Positions 35,850-45,771 are shown, numbered from the stretch's first letter. The stretch: DNA of 64,000 bases from Arthrobacter sp. CAU 1506 (GCF_005047635.1 NZ_SUKC01000001.1:62001-126000), one strand, 5' to 3'. The notes: generated by a model from the sequence alone, not told the origin. Program-made: numbers and translations.

Positions 35850-36854
35850 TTACTTCAGCAGACCGATATCCGTCAGGGTTGCGGTGACCGTCTCGATGTC
35901 CTCGGTCAGGAAGCTCGAGAACTCCTCGCCGGCCAGGAAGGCGTCTGCCCAGTTGTTGGTGGTCAGGGTCTTCTGCCAGGCGTCGGTGCCGTGCAGGTCG
36001 GTCACCAGCGCGGTGAGCTTCTCGGCCTGCGCATCGTCGATGGACCCGGGAGCCACCACGCCGCGCCAGTTGGTCAGCACCAGGTCCAGGCCCTGTTCCT
36101 TCAACGGCTTGACTTCGGGCAGCTGCGGGGCGGCTTCCGGGCCGGAAACGGCCAGGGCGCGCAGCTTGCCGGCCTTGACCTGCTCGGCGTACTCGCCCAC
36201 GCCGGAAATACCGGCAGAAACCTTGTTGCCCAGCAGCGCTGCCAGGGATTCGCCGCCGCCGGAGTACGGGATGTAGTTCAGGCTGTCGGCACCGATGCCG
36301 GCTTCCTTGAGCATCATGCCGGCCAGAATGTGGTCGGCGCCTCCGGCGGAGCCGCCGGTGATGGAGACACCCTTGCCCTTGGCCTTGATATCGGCGAGCA
36401 GGTCATCGATGGTCTGGTAGGGCGAATCGGCGGGCACCACGACGACGAGCGGCTCTTCGGTGAGCCGGGCGATCGGTGTGGTGTCTTCGATCCGGTTTGC
36501 GGCCTTGTTGGTCTCCACGGCGCCGACCATCACGTAGCCCATCACCATCAGGGTGTTCGGGTCCTTTTCGGTGGCCAGTTTTGCCAGGCCGTTGGTGCCG
36601 CCTGCGCCGCCGATGTTGACCACCGAGGCGCTGGAGACCAGGTCATTTTCCTGCAGGTCCTTCTGCATGGACCGGCCGGTTTGGTCCCAGCCGCCGCCCG
36701 GGTCCGCCGGGACAATGATGTTGAGCTTGTCGATGCCGGCCTCTTCGGAGCCGTTGCCGGCACCGGTGGAGCCGCAGGCGGCCAGTACCAACGCGGATGC
36801 TGCCGCGGCGGCCACCAGGGCCGAGCGGCGTCTCATCGTACGGTCGAGCTTCAT
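35850..36854 (-). CDS. tctC: Tricarboxylate-binding receptor TctC (Bug family lipoprotein)
   Basis: 334 residues. Residues 1-27 form a lipoprotein signal (RRRSALVAAAAASALVLAAC, lipobox LAAC). The Bug-family fold follows, with the signature IIVPADPGGGWDQTGR near residue 48 that contacts the carboxylate ligand, and VAPGSIDDAQAEKLTALV later. Here tryptophan and aspartate occur in the GGGWDQ motif, as in TctC rather than aromatic-acid receptors. GGAGG lies upstream of the ATG. First gene of tctCBA-usp and divergent from the two-component system. Confidence 0.93.
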   Translation of the reverse strand: MKLDRTMRRRSALVAAAAASALVLAACGSTGAGNGSEEAGIDKLNIIVPADPGGGWDQTGRSMQKDLQENDLVSSASVVNIGGAGGTNGLAKLATEKDPNTLMVMGYVMVGAVETNKAANRIEDTTPIARLTEEPLVVVVPADSPYQTIDDLLADIKAKGKGVSITGGSAGGADHILAGMMLKEAGIGADSLNYIPYSGGGESLAALLGNKVSAGISGVGEYAEQVKAGKLRALAVSGPEAAPQLPEVKPLKEQGLDLVLTNWRGVVAPGSIDDAQAEKLTALVTDLHGTDAWQKTLTTNNWADAFLAGEEFSSFLTEDIETVTATLTDIGLLK

Positions 36855-36941
36855 CTAGGTTTTCCTCCTCCAACCAGCGTGATGGGCATCACCACGCCGT
36901 CGCCCCAGCGTAGAGAGCAGCCCGGCGGGCCGGAAGAATGC

Positions 36942-36992
36942 GGTCATTGTGGCCGTATTGGTCATTGTGGTCATCACCACAGACATCTGTGG
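36942..36992. promoter_or_regulatory. Direct repeats plus palindrome in the divergent tctC / sensor kinase gap
   Basis: GGTCATTGTGG occurs at 36942-36952 and again at 36960-36970, 18 bases apart. The palindrome CCACAGA-ca-TCTGTGG follows at 36977-36992. All lie in the 167-base gap between the divergent tctC and histidine kinase genes. This is a likely binding region for the adjacent response regulator. Confidence 0.5.
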
Positions 36993-37021
36993 CGCAGCTA
37001 ACAGCATGGGAAGATGGCGGG

Positions 37022-38617
37022 GTGTTTCGTTCCCTGTCGCTGCGCGCCCAGCTGTTCGTGCTGCAGCTGTTCATTCTGCTCGTCGTCGTGCTGGTGGCCG
37101 GTTCAGTCGCCATCTCCATGCAGGAACAGCAGATCCGCGATGCCTATGAAGGTCGCATGGTCGGCGTGGCCCGCTCGGTAGCCCAACTGCCGTCCATCGT
37201 GGAGGCCTTCGACGATGCCAACCCCAGCCAAACCATCCAGCCCATCGCCGAGCTGATCGCCCAGTCGACCGGGGTCACGTACGTGGTGGTCACAGACCAC
37301 CGCGGCATCCGCTACTCGCATCCGAACCACTCGTTGATCGGGCAGATGGTTTCCACCGATCCGTCGATCCCACTGTCCGGAGAGACCTACATTGGCCGGC
37401 AGACCGGGACTCTGGGCGAGTCATGGCGGGTGAAGGTACCGATCTACGACCGCTCGGGCGCCACCGTGATTGGCACCGCCTCGGTGGGAACGCTGGAGTC
37501 CACCCTGCGCAAGGACCTTAACGACGACCTGCCCGTCCTGCTGGCGTGGCTCATCGCGGCGGCCTTGGTGGGCTCGGCCGGCGCCATCTACATCTCGCGT
37601 TTGGTCTGGCGGCGGATCTACCAGCTAGAGCCCGAAGAGATCGCCGCCCTGCTCGAAACCCGCGACGCCATGCTGCACGGCATCGGCGAGGGCGTCGTCG
37701 CCGTCGACGACCGCGGGCGCATCGCCCTGCTCAACGACGAGGCGAAACGCCTGCTGGATGTCTCCGACGCGGCGCTCGGCCGCCCTGCCACGACGATTCT
37801 GGAGCCGGGGCTGGCCGCCATGCTGGCCGCCAACGGCGGGGCCGACGAAACTGTGCTTGCCGGCGAGCGCGTGCTGCTGGCCCGGGCCAACGCCGCCACG
37901 GTTGACTCCCGTCGGGTGGGCAGTGTGCTCATCCTGCGCGACCGGACCGAACTGCACCAACTGCTGCAGGATCTTGACGGTGCACGGGACGTCACCCAGG
38001 CGCTGCGCGCGCAGGCGCACGAATTTTCCAACAAGATGCATGTGATCTCCGGCTTGCTGGAACTCGGCCGCACACAGCAAGCTGTGGATTTCATCTCCCG
38101 GTCCGGGCATGGGGGTTCCGTGGTGGCTGGCGAACTGGCTCCGGGAATCACCGACCCGGATGCCGCCAGCCTGCTGATGGCCAAGACCACCATTTGCGAC
38201 GAAAAGGGCATTCAGTTGGTCATAGATCCGGCCTCCGTGTTGGCACCGGACGGCACCACCGATCCGGTCACGGTATTGGGCAACCTGGTGGACAACGCCA
38301 TGGAGGCCGTGGGACCGCACGGAACCATTGCCGTGTCCATCACCGAGGAGGCGGATGGTTGCACCATCACTGTCGCCGACGACGGCCCCGGCATCCCGCC
38401 GGAGGAACGTGAGCGGATCTTCGAACCGGGCTTCTCCAGCAAGGAGGCTGCGCTGCCAGGCAGCCGCGGCTTCGGCTTGGCCCTGGTCAGCCGGGTGGCT
38501 GCCCGGCGCGGCGGTTCGGCCCGGGTAACGGCGTCGGCCTCCGGCGGTGCCGAGTTCACGGTAAGCTTCTCGCCGACCCCGTCGAACGCCCGCCCACAAG
38601 GAATCCCGGTCCCATGA
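37022..38617 (+). CDS. CitA/DcuS-type sensor histidine kinase
   Basis: 531 residues. A membrane helix (about 10-33) is followed by an extracellular PAS-like citrate-sensor domain (VARSVAQLPSIVEAF ... VTYVVVTDHRGIRYSHP) and a second helix near residue 180. A cytoplasmic PAS domain and a SPOB-type dimerisation helix with phospho-acceptor His (RAQAHEFSNKMHVISGLLEL) come next. The ATPase domain has DNAMEAV, DDGPGIPPEERERIFEPGFS and GFGLALV. GTG 37022 is chosen because the upstream frame is not family-like. It should sense the carboxylate carried by tctCBA. Confidence 0.92.
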   Translation: MFRSLSLRAQLFVLQLFILLVVVLVAGSVAISMQEQQIRDAYEGRMVGVARSVAQLPSIVEAFDDANPSQTIQPIAELIAQSTGVTYVVVTDHRGIRYSHPNHSLIGQMVSTDPSIPLSGETYIGRQTGTLGESWRVKVPIYDRSGATVIGTASVGTLESTLRKDLNDDLPVLLAWLIAAALVGSAGAIYISRLVWRRIYQLEPEEIAALLETRDAMLHGIGEGVVAVDDRGRIALLNDEAKRLLDVSDAALGRPATTILEPGLAAMLAANGGADETVLAGERVLLARANAATVDSRRVGSVLILRDRTELHQLLQDLDGARDVTQALRAQAHEFSNKMHVISGLLELGRTQQAVDFISRSGHGGSVVAGELAPGITDPDAASLLMAKTTICDEKGIQLVIDPASVLAPDGTTDPVTVLGNLVDNAMEAVGPHGTIAVSITEEADGCTITVADDGPGIPPEERERIFEPGFSSKEAALPGSRGFGLALVSRVAARRGGSARVTASASGGAEFTVSFSPTPSNARPQGIPVP

Positions 38618-39462
38618 ACCAGATCCGCACCGTCGTCGTCGACGATGACAAGGAAGTCGCCGGCGTCCACACCGGCTTCCTGCTGGCCCACGGATCCTTT
38701 GACGCCGTGGGCACCGCTTACACCGGGGCGGACGGGCTGGCCATGATTTCCTCCCTCCGCCCGGAACTGGTGCTGCTGGACATCCATTTGCCGGACCTGA
38801 GCGGCATCGAGGTACTGCGCGCGGTCCGGAACCTGCCGGGCGAACCGGTCGACGTCATCGCCATCACCGCTGCCCGCGAACTGGACACCGTGCGGGCGGC
38901 CATGGCGGGCGGCGTGCTCCACTATCTGGTCAAACCGTTCACCGCCCGAGTGCTGATGGACCGGCTGGACGCTTATGTAGAGCACCGGCGGCATATCAGC
39001 GGCAGCGGACAAGCCGCCGTGCTGGACCAAGACGGCATCGACCGGTTGCTGGCACCCGCGCGTAACGCCGGCAGTACGTCCGCCCGGGAGACCGCGGATG
39101 CAGGCGGCAGCGGACAGGCATCCGGCCAGCCCGCCGAGCCGACCGCCGGTCCGCCACGGCCGGCAGCCGCCGCCGGGGGCCGCCACCGGACCGGGGCACC
39201 GCTGGCCGCTTTCCCGGGTTCCCGGGCACAGGTCCCGCTGCCCAAGGGCCTGTCCCTGCCCACCCTGGAGGCGGTCATCGCAGACCTCAACGCCATCGGG
39301 GCGGCGTCGTCGGCCTCCGAAGTCGCCGGGCGGCTGGGGCTGGCACGGGTGAGTGCGCGGCGCTATCTGGAGTACCTGGTCTCGCGCGGCGAGGCCCGGA
39401 TCACGCCGCGTTACGGCACCGCCGGCCGGCCGGAGAAGTTCTACCTCCTGACCGGCAGCTAG
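38614..39462 (+). CDS. CitB/DcuR-type response regulator
   Basis: 282 residues. Receiver domain 1-125 with VVDDDKEVAG, phospho-acceptor Asp in LVLLDIHLPDLSG and Lys in HYLVKPF. A Gly/Ala/Ser/Pro linker of about 80 residues (145-205) is longer than usual for this family. The C-terminal winged-helix DNA-binding region includes SASEVAGRLGLARVSARRYLEYL. The ATG overlaps the kinase stop as ATGA. Its stop codon and that of the converging CitE-like gene share one CTAG. It probably activates tctCBA. Confidence 0.92.
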   Translation: MNQIRTVVVDDDKEVAGVHTGFLLAHGSFDAVGTAYTGADGLAMISSLRPELVLLDIHLPDLSGIEVLRAVRNLPGEPVDVIAITAARELDTVRAAMAGGVLHYLVKPFTARVLMDRLDAYVEHRRHISGSGQAAVLDQDGIDRLLAPARNAGSTSARETADAGGSGQASGQPAEPTAGPPRPAAAAGGRHRTGAPLAAFPGSRAQVPLPKGLSLPTLEAVIADLNAIGAASSASEVAGRLGLARVSARRYLEYLVSRGEARITPRYGTAGRPEKFYLLTGS

Positions 39463-40274
39463 GACGGAATGTTGGCCCGCCGCAGGGTCAGCTCCGCGTG
39501 CTTGAGCAGCGGCCCGTCGATCATCTTGCCGCGGAACCGGAAAGCCCCGGGTTCGTTGGCGGCGGCAGCCAGCAGAGCGGCCGCGTAGTCCGCTTCCGCC
39601 TGGCCGGGACGGTAGGCGCCCCTGACGACGTCGGCCTGGCTCGGATGGATGATGGCCTTGGCCGCAAAACCCGATGCTGCCGCATCTTCGGCTTCCGCTG
39701 CCAGCCCCTCCAGGTCCGCTATGTCGATGTAGACGGAGTCGATCGCGGCCTTGCCGTGTGCGCCGGCCGCCAGGAGCACCTGCGAGCGCGCCTGCCGGGC
39801 GACGTCCCGGTACGTCCCGGACGCGAACCGGCTGGAGTTGCCGCCCAGCGAGACGACCAGGTCCTCGGCGCCCCACATCAGCGCCGTGACATTCGTGCAC
39901 CCTGCCAGCCCGGCAGCATGCAGCACGCCAAGCGCTGTCTCGCAGAGCGCCACCACCGAATACTCCCCCAGTTGCTTCACCGCCGACGGATCCTCCGCCT
40001 TGGCCACCATGATGCTGCGGTAGCCGGACCGGCCGACGGCCTCCATGTCCAGGGCGTGGTCCGCGGTGCCGACCGGGTTGACCCGGACGATGGTGCGTTC
40101 CGGGTCCAGCGGGTGGCCGATGACGGCTTCCCGGGCCGCGGCGCGCTCCGCCGGGGCCACCGCATCCTCCAGGTCGAGGATCACCGCGTCGGAGCGGGCG
40201 GCGGCCTTCGCGTAGCGGTCCGGCCGGTCTGCCGGGCAGAACAGGATGGCCGGGCCCATCTCGAACCCGGTCAC
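39459..40274 (-). CDS. CitE-type acyl-CoA lyase (HpcH/HpaI fold), likely HMG-CoA lyase of leucine catabolism
   Basis: 271 residues with the CitE pattern: ILFCPADRPDRYAKA, VILDLEDAVAPAER (metal-binding Glu/Asp), VRVNPVGTADHALD, and ALMWGAEDLVVSLGG. In M. tuberculosis the homologue at the same position (Rv2498c) is described as a bifunctional (R)-HMG-CoA and citramalyl-CoA lyase for leucine and itaconate breakdown; that role is inferred here from the matching cluster. The GTG at 40274 overlaps the maoC-like stop as GTGA. Last gene of the catabolic run. A citrate lyase role is unlikely: no citrate lyase partners are present. Confidence 0.85.
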   Translation of the reverse strand: MTGFEMGPAILFCPADRPDRYAKAAARSDAVILDLEDAVAPAERAAAREAVIGHPLDPERTIVRVNPVGTADHALDMEAVGRSGYRSIMVAKAEDPSAVKQLGEYSVVALCETALGVLHAAGLAGCTNVTALMWGAEDLVVSLGGNSSRFASGTYRDVARQARSQVLLAAGAHGKAAIDSVYIDIADLEGLAAEAEDAAASGFAAKAIIHPSQADVVRGAYRPGQAEADYAAALLAAAANEPGAFRFRGKMIDGPLLKHAELTLRRANIPS

Positions 40275-40864
40275 CGGTGCCCGCCTTCGGGCCGGCCGTC
40301 CCACAGTTCCGCGTCGCTGGTTTCAGAGCCCGCAATCGCGGCAGCGTGCCCGTCCTCGGTCCACATCAGGCAGCTGCGGGTCACCGTGGCCACCACGTCG
40401 CCGTGCTGGTTCCGGCCGGTGTGGTGCATGGTCACCACGCCGGTGCCGGGCCGGGACCTGGAGAGCCGCTTGTCGGTGACCACCGTCTCCGTGTACAGCG
40501 TGTCGCCGTGATAGAGCGGGTGCGGGAAGGTCACGTCCGTGAGGCCCAGCTGCGCCACAATCGTGGACTGGGTCAGCTGGCCGACCGACTGGCCCACCAC
40601 GGTGGCGAGGGTGAACATGGAGTTCATCAGCCGCTGCCCGAACGGCTGCTCGGCAGCCCAGGCCGCGTCCAGGTGCAACGCCTGGTTGTTCATGGTGGCG
40701 GTGGTGAACAGCACGTTGTCCGCTTCCGTGACGGTTCGGCCCGGCCGGTGGGCATAGATGACATCCGGCTCGATTTCTTCGAAATACAGCCCGCGCTGGA
40801 CGATGACTTTCTGCGCACCGGCCGCTTCGGAAGGCGTCGCCGCCGCCCCGGCGTCGGTATTCAC
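40271..40864 (-). CDS. MaoC-family hydratase of the leucine cluster
   Basis: 197-residue hot-dog-fold protein: [29 protein letters not shown] at the N-terminus, [19 protein letters not shown], and [17 protein letters not shown]. It resembles mesaconyl/itaconyl-CoA-type hydratases and M. tuberculosis Rv2499c. In a leucine route it would hydrate 3-methylglutaconyl-CoA to HMG-CoA, replacing the usual crotonase; this is an inference. The GTG at 40864 overlaps the scoB stop as GTGA; the longer frame is Arg/Gly shadow of scoB. Confidence 0.82.
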   Translation of the reverse strand: MNTDAGAAATPSEAAGAQKVIVQRGLYFEEIEPDVIYAHRPGRTVTEADNVLFTTATMNNQALHLDAAWAAEQPFGQRLMNSMFTLATVVGQSVGQLTQSTIVAQLGLTDVTFPHPLYHGDTLYTETVVTDKRLSRSRPGTGVVTMHHTGRNQHGDVVATVTRSCLMWTEDGHAAAIAGSETSDAELWDGRPEGGHR

Positions 40865-41514
40865 CGGGCACGCGCCTGGAACTGGTCGGTCCGGAGCTCG
40901 GCGCCGGTGGCGGCCACCACGTCCTGGACCTCCACGCCCGGGGCCGTCTCGCGGAGCACCAGGCCCTGCTCCGTGACGTCGATGACGGCAAGGTCGGTGA
41001 TGATCTTGTCGACGCAGGCCTTGCCGGTAAGCGGGAGCGTGCATTCGGTGAGGATCTTGGGGTTCCCGCTCTTATCCACGTGCTCCATCATCACGATCAG
41101 CTGCTTGGCGCCGAAGACCAGGTCCATCGCTCCGCCCATGCCCTTGACCATCTTTCCCGGGATCATCCAGTTGGCCAGGTCCCCGTTCTGCGCCACCTGC
41201 ATGGCCCCGAGGACGGCCACATCCACGTGCCCGCCGCGGACCATGCCGAACGACGCGGCCGAATCGAAGATCGCCGCTCCGCGGTTGAGCGTCACGGTTT
41301 CCTTGCCGGCGTTGATCAGGTCCGGATCGAGCTTGTCCTCGGTGGGATAGGGCCCGACGCCCAGAATGCCGTTTTCCGAATGCAGGATGACTTCCACACC
41401 GTCGGGAATGTAGTTCGGGATCAGCGTGGGCATCCCGATGCCGAGGTTGACGTACTGCCCGTTTTCCAGCTCTTGGGCCACGCGTGCGGCCAGCTCATTG
41501 CGCGTTAGTGCCAT
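40861..41514 (-). CDS. scoB: 3-oxoacid CoA-transferase subunit B
   Basis: 217 residues, beta subunit of succinyl-CoA:acetoacetate CoA-transferase. The catalytic Glu motif [10 protein letters not shown] is at about residue 46, preceded by [17 protein letters not shown]. Also [19 protein letters not shown] and [11 protein letters not shown] are typical. It forms a heterodimer with ScoA to activate acetoacetate from leucine breakdown. It lies 12 bases after scoA and overlaps the MaoC gene. Confidence 0.94.
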   Translation of the reverse strand: MALTRNELAARVAQELENGQYVNLGIGMPTLIPNYIPDGVEVILHSENGILGVGPYPTEDKLDPDLINAGKETVTLNRGAAIFDSAASFGMVRGGHVDVAVLGAMQVAQNGDLANWMIPGKMVKGMGGAMDLVFGAKQLIVMMEHVDKSGNPKILTECTLPLTGKACVDKIITDLAVIDVTEQGLVLRETAPGVEVQDVVAATGAELRTDQFQARAR

Positions 41515-41526
41515 GGCGTGCTCCTT

Positions 41527-42306
41527 CTACTTCCCGGCTCCGCCGGTGGCTTGGCCAGCCAGCTGCACCGTGCGTTTTTCGATCCGTTTCTCCACATCCG
41601 GGGCCAGCACCACGCGCTGGACAAAGATGCCCGGGGTGTGGATCTGCTGCGGATCCAGTTCTCCGGGTTCCACGAGTTCCTCCACCTCGGCGATGGTGAT
41701 CTTCCCGGCCATCGCGCACAGCGGATTGAAGTTCATGGCCGTGGCATGGAAGACCAGGTTTCCCAGCCGGTCGCCCTTGGCTGCGTGGACCAGCCCGAAG
41801 TCCGGACGCAGCGATTCCTCCAGCACGTAGTCGGCGCCGCCGAAGCTGCGGACCTCCTTCGGTTCCGAGGCCACGGCCACCGACCCATCGGCGTCGTACA
41901 TGCGCGGCAGCCCGCCGTCGCTGATCTGGGTGCCGACCCCGGCGGCAGTGTAAAAGGCCGGGATCCCGGCACCGCCGGCCCGCAGCTTCTCCGCCAGCGT
42001 GCCCTGCGGGGTCAGCTCCACTTCCAGTTCGCCGGCCAGGAACTGCCGGGCGAATTCCTTGTTCTCGCCCACGTAGGAACTGATGGTGCGCCGGATCCGG
42101 CCGTCGGCCAGCAGCACGCCGAGTCCCCAGTCGTCCACGCCGCAGTTGTTGCTGATGGTCTCAAGGTCCGTGGTGCCCGCGTCGTGCAATGCCTGGATCA
42201 GGGCCACCGGAATGCCGCACAGACCGAAGCCGCCCACCGCCAGCGAGGCGCCGTCGGGGATGTCCGCCACGGCCTCCGCGGCGGTTGCTACTACCTTGTT
42301 GATCAC
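41527..42306 (-). CDS. scoA: 3-oxoacid CoA-transferase subunit A
   Basis: 259 residues, alpha subunit of acetoacetate/succinyl-CoA transferase. Family motifs: MINKVVATAAEAVADIPDGASLAVGGFGLCGIP at the start, ISNNCGVDDWGLGVLL, and RAGGAGIPAFYTAAGVGT. It pairs with the downstream scoB. A 229-base gap holding four hairpin repeats separates it from the upstream acyl-CoA dehydrogenase, so it may have a separate transcript or be linked through read-through. Confidence 0.94.
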   Translation of the reverse strand: MINKVVATAAEAVADIPDGASLAVGGFGLCGIPVALIQALHDAGTTDLETISNNCGVDDWGLGVLLADGRIRRTISSYVGENKEFARQFLAGELEVELTPQGTLAEKLRAGGAGIPAFYTAAGVGTQISDGGLPRMYDADGSVAVASEPKEVRSFGGADYVLEESLRPDFGLVHAAKGDRLGNLVFHATAMNFNPLCAMAGKITIAEVEELVEPGELDPQQIHTPGIFVQRVVLAPDVEKRIEKRTVQLAGQATGGAGK

Positions 42307-42340
42307 TGAGTCCTCCTTGGTCTAGTGCGTTCGGTTCCTG

Positions 42341-42525
42341 ATCTCCACGCGGGCCTGGCGGCCCTTGGTCGATCACCGGGGGCTGGGCCAGGATCTCCAC
42401 GCGGGCTGGCGGCCCTTGGTCAAGCACCGGGCGGGCCTGGATCTCCACGCGGGCCTGGCGGCCCTTGGTCGATCACCGGGGGCCAGGATCTCCACGCGGG
42501 CCTGGCGGCCCTTGGTCGATCACCG
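42341..42525. repeat. Four tandem hairpin-containing repeats between the acyl-CoA dehydrogenase gene and scoA
   Basis: Units of about 38 bases begin ATCTCCACGCGGG at 42341, 42393, 42441 and 42488, spaced 52, 48 and 47 bases, and end in GGTCGATCACCG (GGTCAAGCACCG in unit 2). Each holds the mini-hairpin GGGCC-TGGC-GGCCC (unit 2 has lost a C). Linkers differ in length and sequence. The array fills nearly all of the gap between the two genes. Confidence 0.85.
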
Positions 42526-42535
42526 CGGGGCCTTG

Positions 42536-43705
42536 TTACAGGCCCAGCTCGCGGGCGATGAGCATCAACTGCACTTCGGTGGTCCCTTCCCCGACCTCCA
42601 GGATTTTCGAGTCGCGGTAGTGGCGCGCCACCCGGAACTCGTTAATGAAACCGAAGCCGCCGAAAATCTGGGTGGCGTCGCGGGCGTTGTCCATGGCGGC
42701 CTCGCCTGCCACCATCTTGGCAATCGCAGACTGCGTTTTGAAGTGTTGGCCGGCCAGCATCCGGGCGGCCGCGTCGTAGTAGGCCAACCGCGCGGTGTGC
42801 GCACGGGCCTGCATCCGGGCGATCTTGAACTGGATGGCTTGGAAGGCGCCGATGTTGGTGCCGAAGGCCTGGCGCTCCTTGGCGTAGCGCACTGACTCGT
42901 CCACGCAGCCCTGCGCGGCGCCGGTGGCCAGCGCCGCGATGGCGATCCGGCCTTCGTCCAGGATTTGCAGGAAGTTGGCATAGCCGCGGCCCCGCGCTCC
43001 CAGCAGGTTCTCTTCCGGGACCCGGACGTTGTCCAGCGTGAGCGGGTGCGTGTCGGAGGCGTTCCAGCCCACCTTGTTGTAGGCCTTTTCGGCGGTGAAA
43101 CCCGGTGTGTCGGTGGGGACCAGGATGGTGGATATTTCCTTCTTGATCGAGCCGTCTGCGCGCTCCGAGATGCCGGTGACGGCGGTGACGGTGACAAGTT
43201 TGGAGATCTCGGTACCGGAGTTGGTGATGAACTCCTTGTGCCCGTTGACCACCCATTGCCCGTCGACCAGGTCGGCCCGCGTTTTCGTGCCGCCGGCGTC
43301 CGAGCCTGCTTCCGGTTCGGTCAGGCCGAAACCGGCGAGCGCTTCGCCGCTGGCCAGCATGGGCAGCCACTGCTGCTTTTGTTCCTCGCTGCCGAAGCGG
43401 TAGATGGGCATCGCGCCCAGCGAGACACCTGCTTCCAGCGTGATCGCCACCGATTGGTCGACCGCGCCCAACTGTTCCAGGGCCAGCGCGAGCGCGAAAT
43501 AGTCGCCGCCCATGCCGCCGTACTCCTCTGGGAACGGCAGGCCGAACAGACCCATCTCGCCCATCTGTTCCACCACCTTGTACGGGAAGCTGTGCTCCTC
43601 GTCGTGCTTGGCGGATGCCGGGGCCACCACCTCGCGGGCAAAGTCCCGGACGGTGTCCACCAGGTCCTGATGGTCCTCGCTCAGCGAAAAGTCAGGCATG
43701 GTCAT
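42536..43705 (-). CDS. Acyl-CoA dehydrogenase, probably isovaleryl-CoA dehydrogenase
   Basis: 389 residues of the FAD acyl-CoA dehydrogenase family: [20 protein letters not shown] (FAD loop), [25 protein letters not shown] and [34 protein letters not shown] at the C-terminus. Clustering with methylcrotonyl-CoA carboxylase genes points to isovaleryl-CoA as substrate; the catalytic Glu position was not modelled. It is the counterpart of M. tuberculosis fadE19. The ATG overlaps the accA stop as ATGA. Confidence 0.88.
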   Translation of the reverse strand: MTMPDFSLSEDHQDLVDTVRDFAREVVAPASAKHDEEHSFPYKVVEQMGEMGLFGLPFPEEYGGMGGDYFALALALEQLGAVDQSVAITLEAGVSLGAMPIYRFGSEEQKQQWLPMLASGEALAGFGLTEPEAGSDAGGTKTRADLVDGQWVVNGHKEFITNSGTEISKLVTVTAVTGISERADGSIKKEISTILVPTDTPGFTAEKAYNKVGWNASDTHPLTLDNVRVPEENLLGARGRGYANFLQILDEGRIAIAALATGAAQGCVDESVRYAKERQAFGTNIGAFQAIQFKIARMQARAHTARLAYYDAAARMLAGQHFKTQSAIAKMVAGEAAMDNARDATQIFGGFGFINEFRVARHYRDSKILEVGEGTTEVQLMLIARELGL

Positions 43706-45771
43706 GCCCCTTTCTGTTCATGTCCTGGGGCAGGATCTGCTGCCCGCACGACGGCGACAATCTGGTCGGCCTTGACCAGATCGCCAGGTTTCAGGTTGAT
43801 GCTGACTTCGCCGGCAATCCCGGCGCTCAACTGGTGTTCCATCTTCATCGCTTCCACCGTGAGCAGCGGCTGGCCGGCCGACACCTGCTCCCCGGTAGCC
43901 ACGGCCACGGACGTGACCGTGCCCGGCATCGGCGAGCGCACCTCGGGAGAAGTCTGGCCTTCGCTCTGCTGGACCTCCGCCAACAGGCCCGCCAGCCGAT
44001 CCTCCCGGCTGCGGACCAACAACCGGGCCGACCAGCCGGCGTCGCCCAGCCAGATCGAGCCGTCCTCGCCGAAGGCGTGGCGCAGCGGCCGGCGGACCCC
44101 GTCGACTTCCACCGCCTGCCCGTCCCGGTCCGGCACGACGGCGTAGCTGCCGCCGGCTGTGCTGACCACGGCACCGCCGCGTGGACCTGATGCCGCTTCC
44201 CCCGCCCAGGCCACAGACACCTCGCGGTGCTCACCGCCGCCCAGATCGAAGCTGACCGTGTGCGGGCGCGGCCCGCTCATCCGCCATCCGTCGCTTCGCC
44301 ACGCGGACCCGGCGCGTGGAGCCGCCCCGGTCCGGCTCCGTGTCTCCCGCTCCCGGAGCAGCCAGTCCACCGCCGCGACGGCCAGTTCCGCATCCTGTGG
44401 GCGCCGGAACTGTTGCTGCACGATCTTCCGGTCGATCATCGTGGTGTCCAGCCGGCCGGCCCGCACATCGTCGTCGGCCAGCAGGCTGCGAAGGTGCTCA
44501 ACATTGGTGTGGATGCCCAGCACGGAGGTGTCGGCCAGCGCGCCGTCCAGCCGCGCGAGCGCCTGCTGCCGGTCGGTGCCCCAGGCGATCACCTTGGACA
44601 GCAGCGGGTCGTACTCGGACGGGATGGCCAGGCCGGGCAGCAGCGAGCTGTCCACCCGGATCCCCTCGCCCGCCGCTTCGGCAAGTTCCAGCACCGTGCC
44701 GGCCGAGGGCAGGAACTGCTGCGCCGGATCTTCGGCATACACGCGGGCTTCCACCGCATGTCCGGTGAGCACGACGTCGGACTGTGCCATGGCGAGCGCC
44801 TCGCCGGCCGCGATCCGCACCTGCCATTCGACCAGGTCCAGTCCGGTCACCAGTTCGGTGACCGGGTGTTCCACCTGAAGCCGGGTGTTCATCTCCATGA
44901 AGAAGAACTCGTCCGGGGTGTCGTCGGAGACCAGGAACTCAACGGTTCCGGCCCCGGTGTAGTCCACCGAACGCGCGGCCTCGCAGGCCGCTTCACCGAT
45001 CCTGGCGCGGGTGGCTTCATCCAACAACGACGACGGCGCTTCCTCGATGACTTTCTGGTGCCGGCGCTGCAGCGAGCATTCGCGTTCGCCCAGGTGGATG
45101 GCGTTGCCGTACTGGTCGCAGAGCACCTGCACTTCGATGTGCCGGGGCCGGGTGATCAGCCGCTCCAGGAACAGCGTGTCGTCCCCGAAGGCGGAGGCTG
45201 CCACACGCCGGGCGGCGGCGAGAGCGGCGGACAGTTCTTCCGGCCGCTGCACCGCGAGCATGCCCTTGCCGCCGCCGCCTGCGGACGGCTTGATCAGCAG
45301 CGGATAGCCGACTTTCTCGGCGGCCAGGACCAGCCGCGCGTCGTCGAGCCCGGGTTCGTCGATCCCGGGGACCACCGGAACCCCGTGTGACGCCACATGG
45401 TTCTTGGAGCGGATCTTGTCCCCCATGATCCCGATGGCCCCGACGTTGGGCCCGATGAAGACGATGCCCGCCGCCTCCAGCGCATGGGCAAAGTTCACGT
45501 TCTCGCTGAGGAATCCGTAGCCGGGGTGGACCGCCTCGGCCCCGGTGGCCTTGCACGCCTCAATCACTGCGTCGATGCGCAGATAGCTCTCGGCAGCGGG
45601 CGCAGGACCGATCCGCACGGCGATGTCCGCCTCGCGCACGTGGCGGGCACCGGCGTCGGCGTCTGAATAGACGGCCGCGGAACGGATACCCATGCCGCGC
45701 AGGGTACGGATGACGCGGCAGGCAATCTCGCCGCGGTTGGCAACCAAGACGGTCTCGAACACGTCTCTCAC
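43702..45771 (-). CDS. Acyl-CoA carboxylase alpha subunit (biotin carboxylase + biotin carrier), MCC type
   Basis: About 689 residues. The biotin carboxylase domain fills ~1-450 ([35 protein letters not shown]-grasp loop, [14 protein letters not shown]). A linker follows, then a C-terminal biotinyl domain with EAMKMEHQL carrying the biotinylated Lys near residue 645. With the beta subunit it carboxylates 3-methylcrotonyl-CoA in leucine breakdown. GTG 45771 overlaps the beta-subunit stop as GTGA; GTG 45762 is the alternative start. Counterpart of M. tuberculosis accA1. Confidence 0.92.
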   Translation of the reverse strand: MRDVFETVLVANRGEIACRVIRTLRGMGIRSAAVYSDADAGARHVREADIAVRIGPAPAAESYLRIDAVIEACKATGAEAVHPGYGFLSENVNFAHALEAAGIVFIGPNVGAIGIMGDKIRSKNHVASHGVPVVPGIDEPGLDDARLVLAAEKVGYPLLIKPSAGGGGKGMLAVQRPEELSAALAAARRVAASAFGDDTLFLERLITRPRHIEVQVLCDQYGNAIHLGERECSLQRRHQKVIEEAPSSLLDEATRARIGEAACEAARSVDYTGAGTVEFLVSDDTPDEFFFMEMNTRLQVEHPVTELVTGLDLVEWQVRIAAGEALAMAQSDVVLTGHAVEARVYAEDPAQQFLPSAGTVLELAEAAGEGIRVDSSLLPGLAIPSEYDPLLSKVIAWGTDRQQALARLDGALADTSVLGIHTNVEHLRSLLADDDVRAGRLDTTMIDRKIVQQQFRRPQDAELAVAAVDWLLRERETRSRTGAAPRAGSAWRSDGWRMSGPRPHTVSFDLGGGEHREVSVAWAGEAASGPRGGAVVSTAGGSYAVVPDRDGQAVEVDGVRRPLRHAFGEDGSIWLGDAGWSARLLVRSREDRLAGLLAEVQQSEGQTSPEVRSPMPGTVTSVAVATGEQVSAGQPLLTVEAMKMEHQLSAGIAGEVSINLKPGDLVKADQIVAVVRAADPAPGHEQKGA

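Noticed and set aside
39459-40274. Citrate lyase beta chain linked to the nearby tricarboxylate transporter
   Set aside because: No citrate lyase alpha, gamma or ligase genes are present, the gene is on the opposite strand, and start-stop coupling ties it to the leucine cluster.
42341-42525. Four-unit intergenic array considered as a short CRISPR
   Set aside because: Linkers are 9-15 bases, far shorter than CRISPR spacers, units are imperfect, and no cas gene is nearby.
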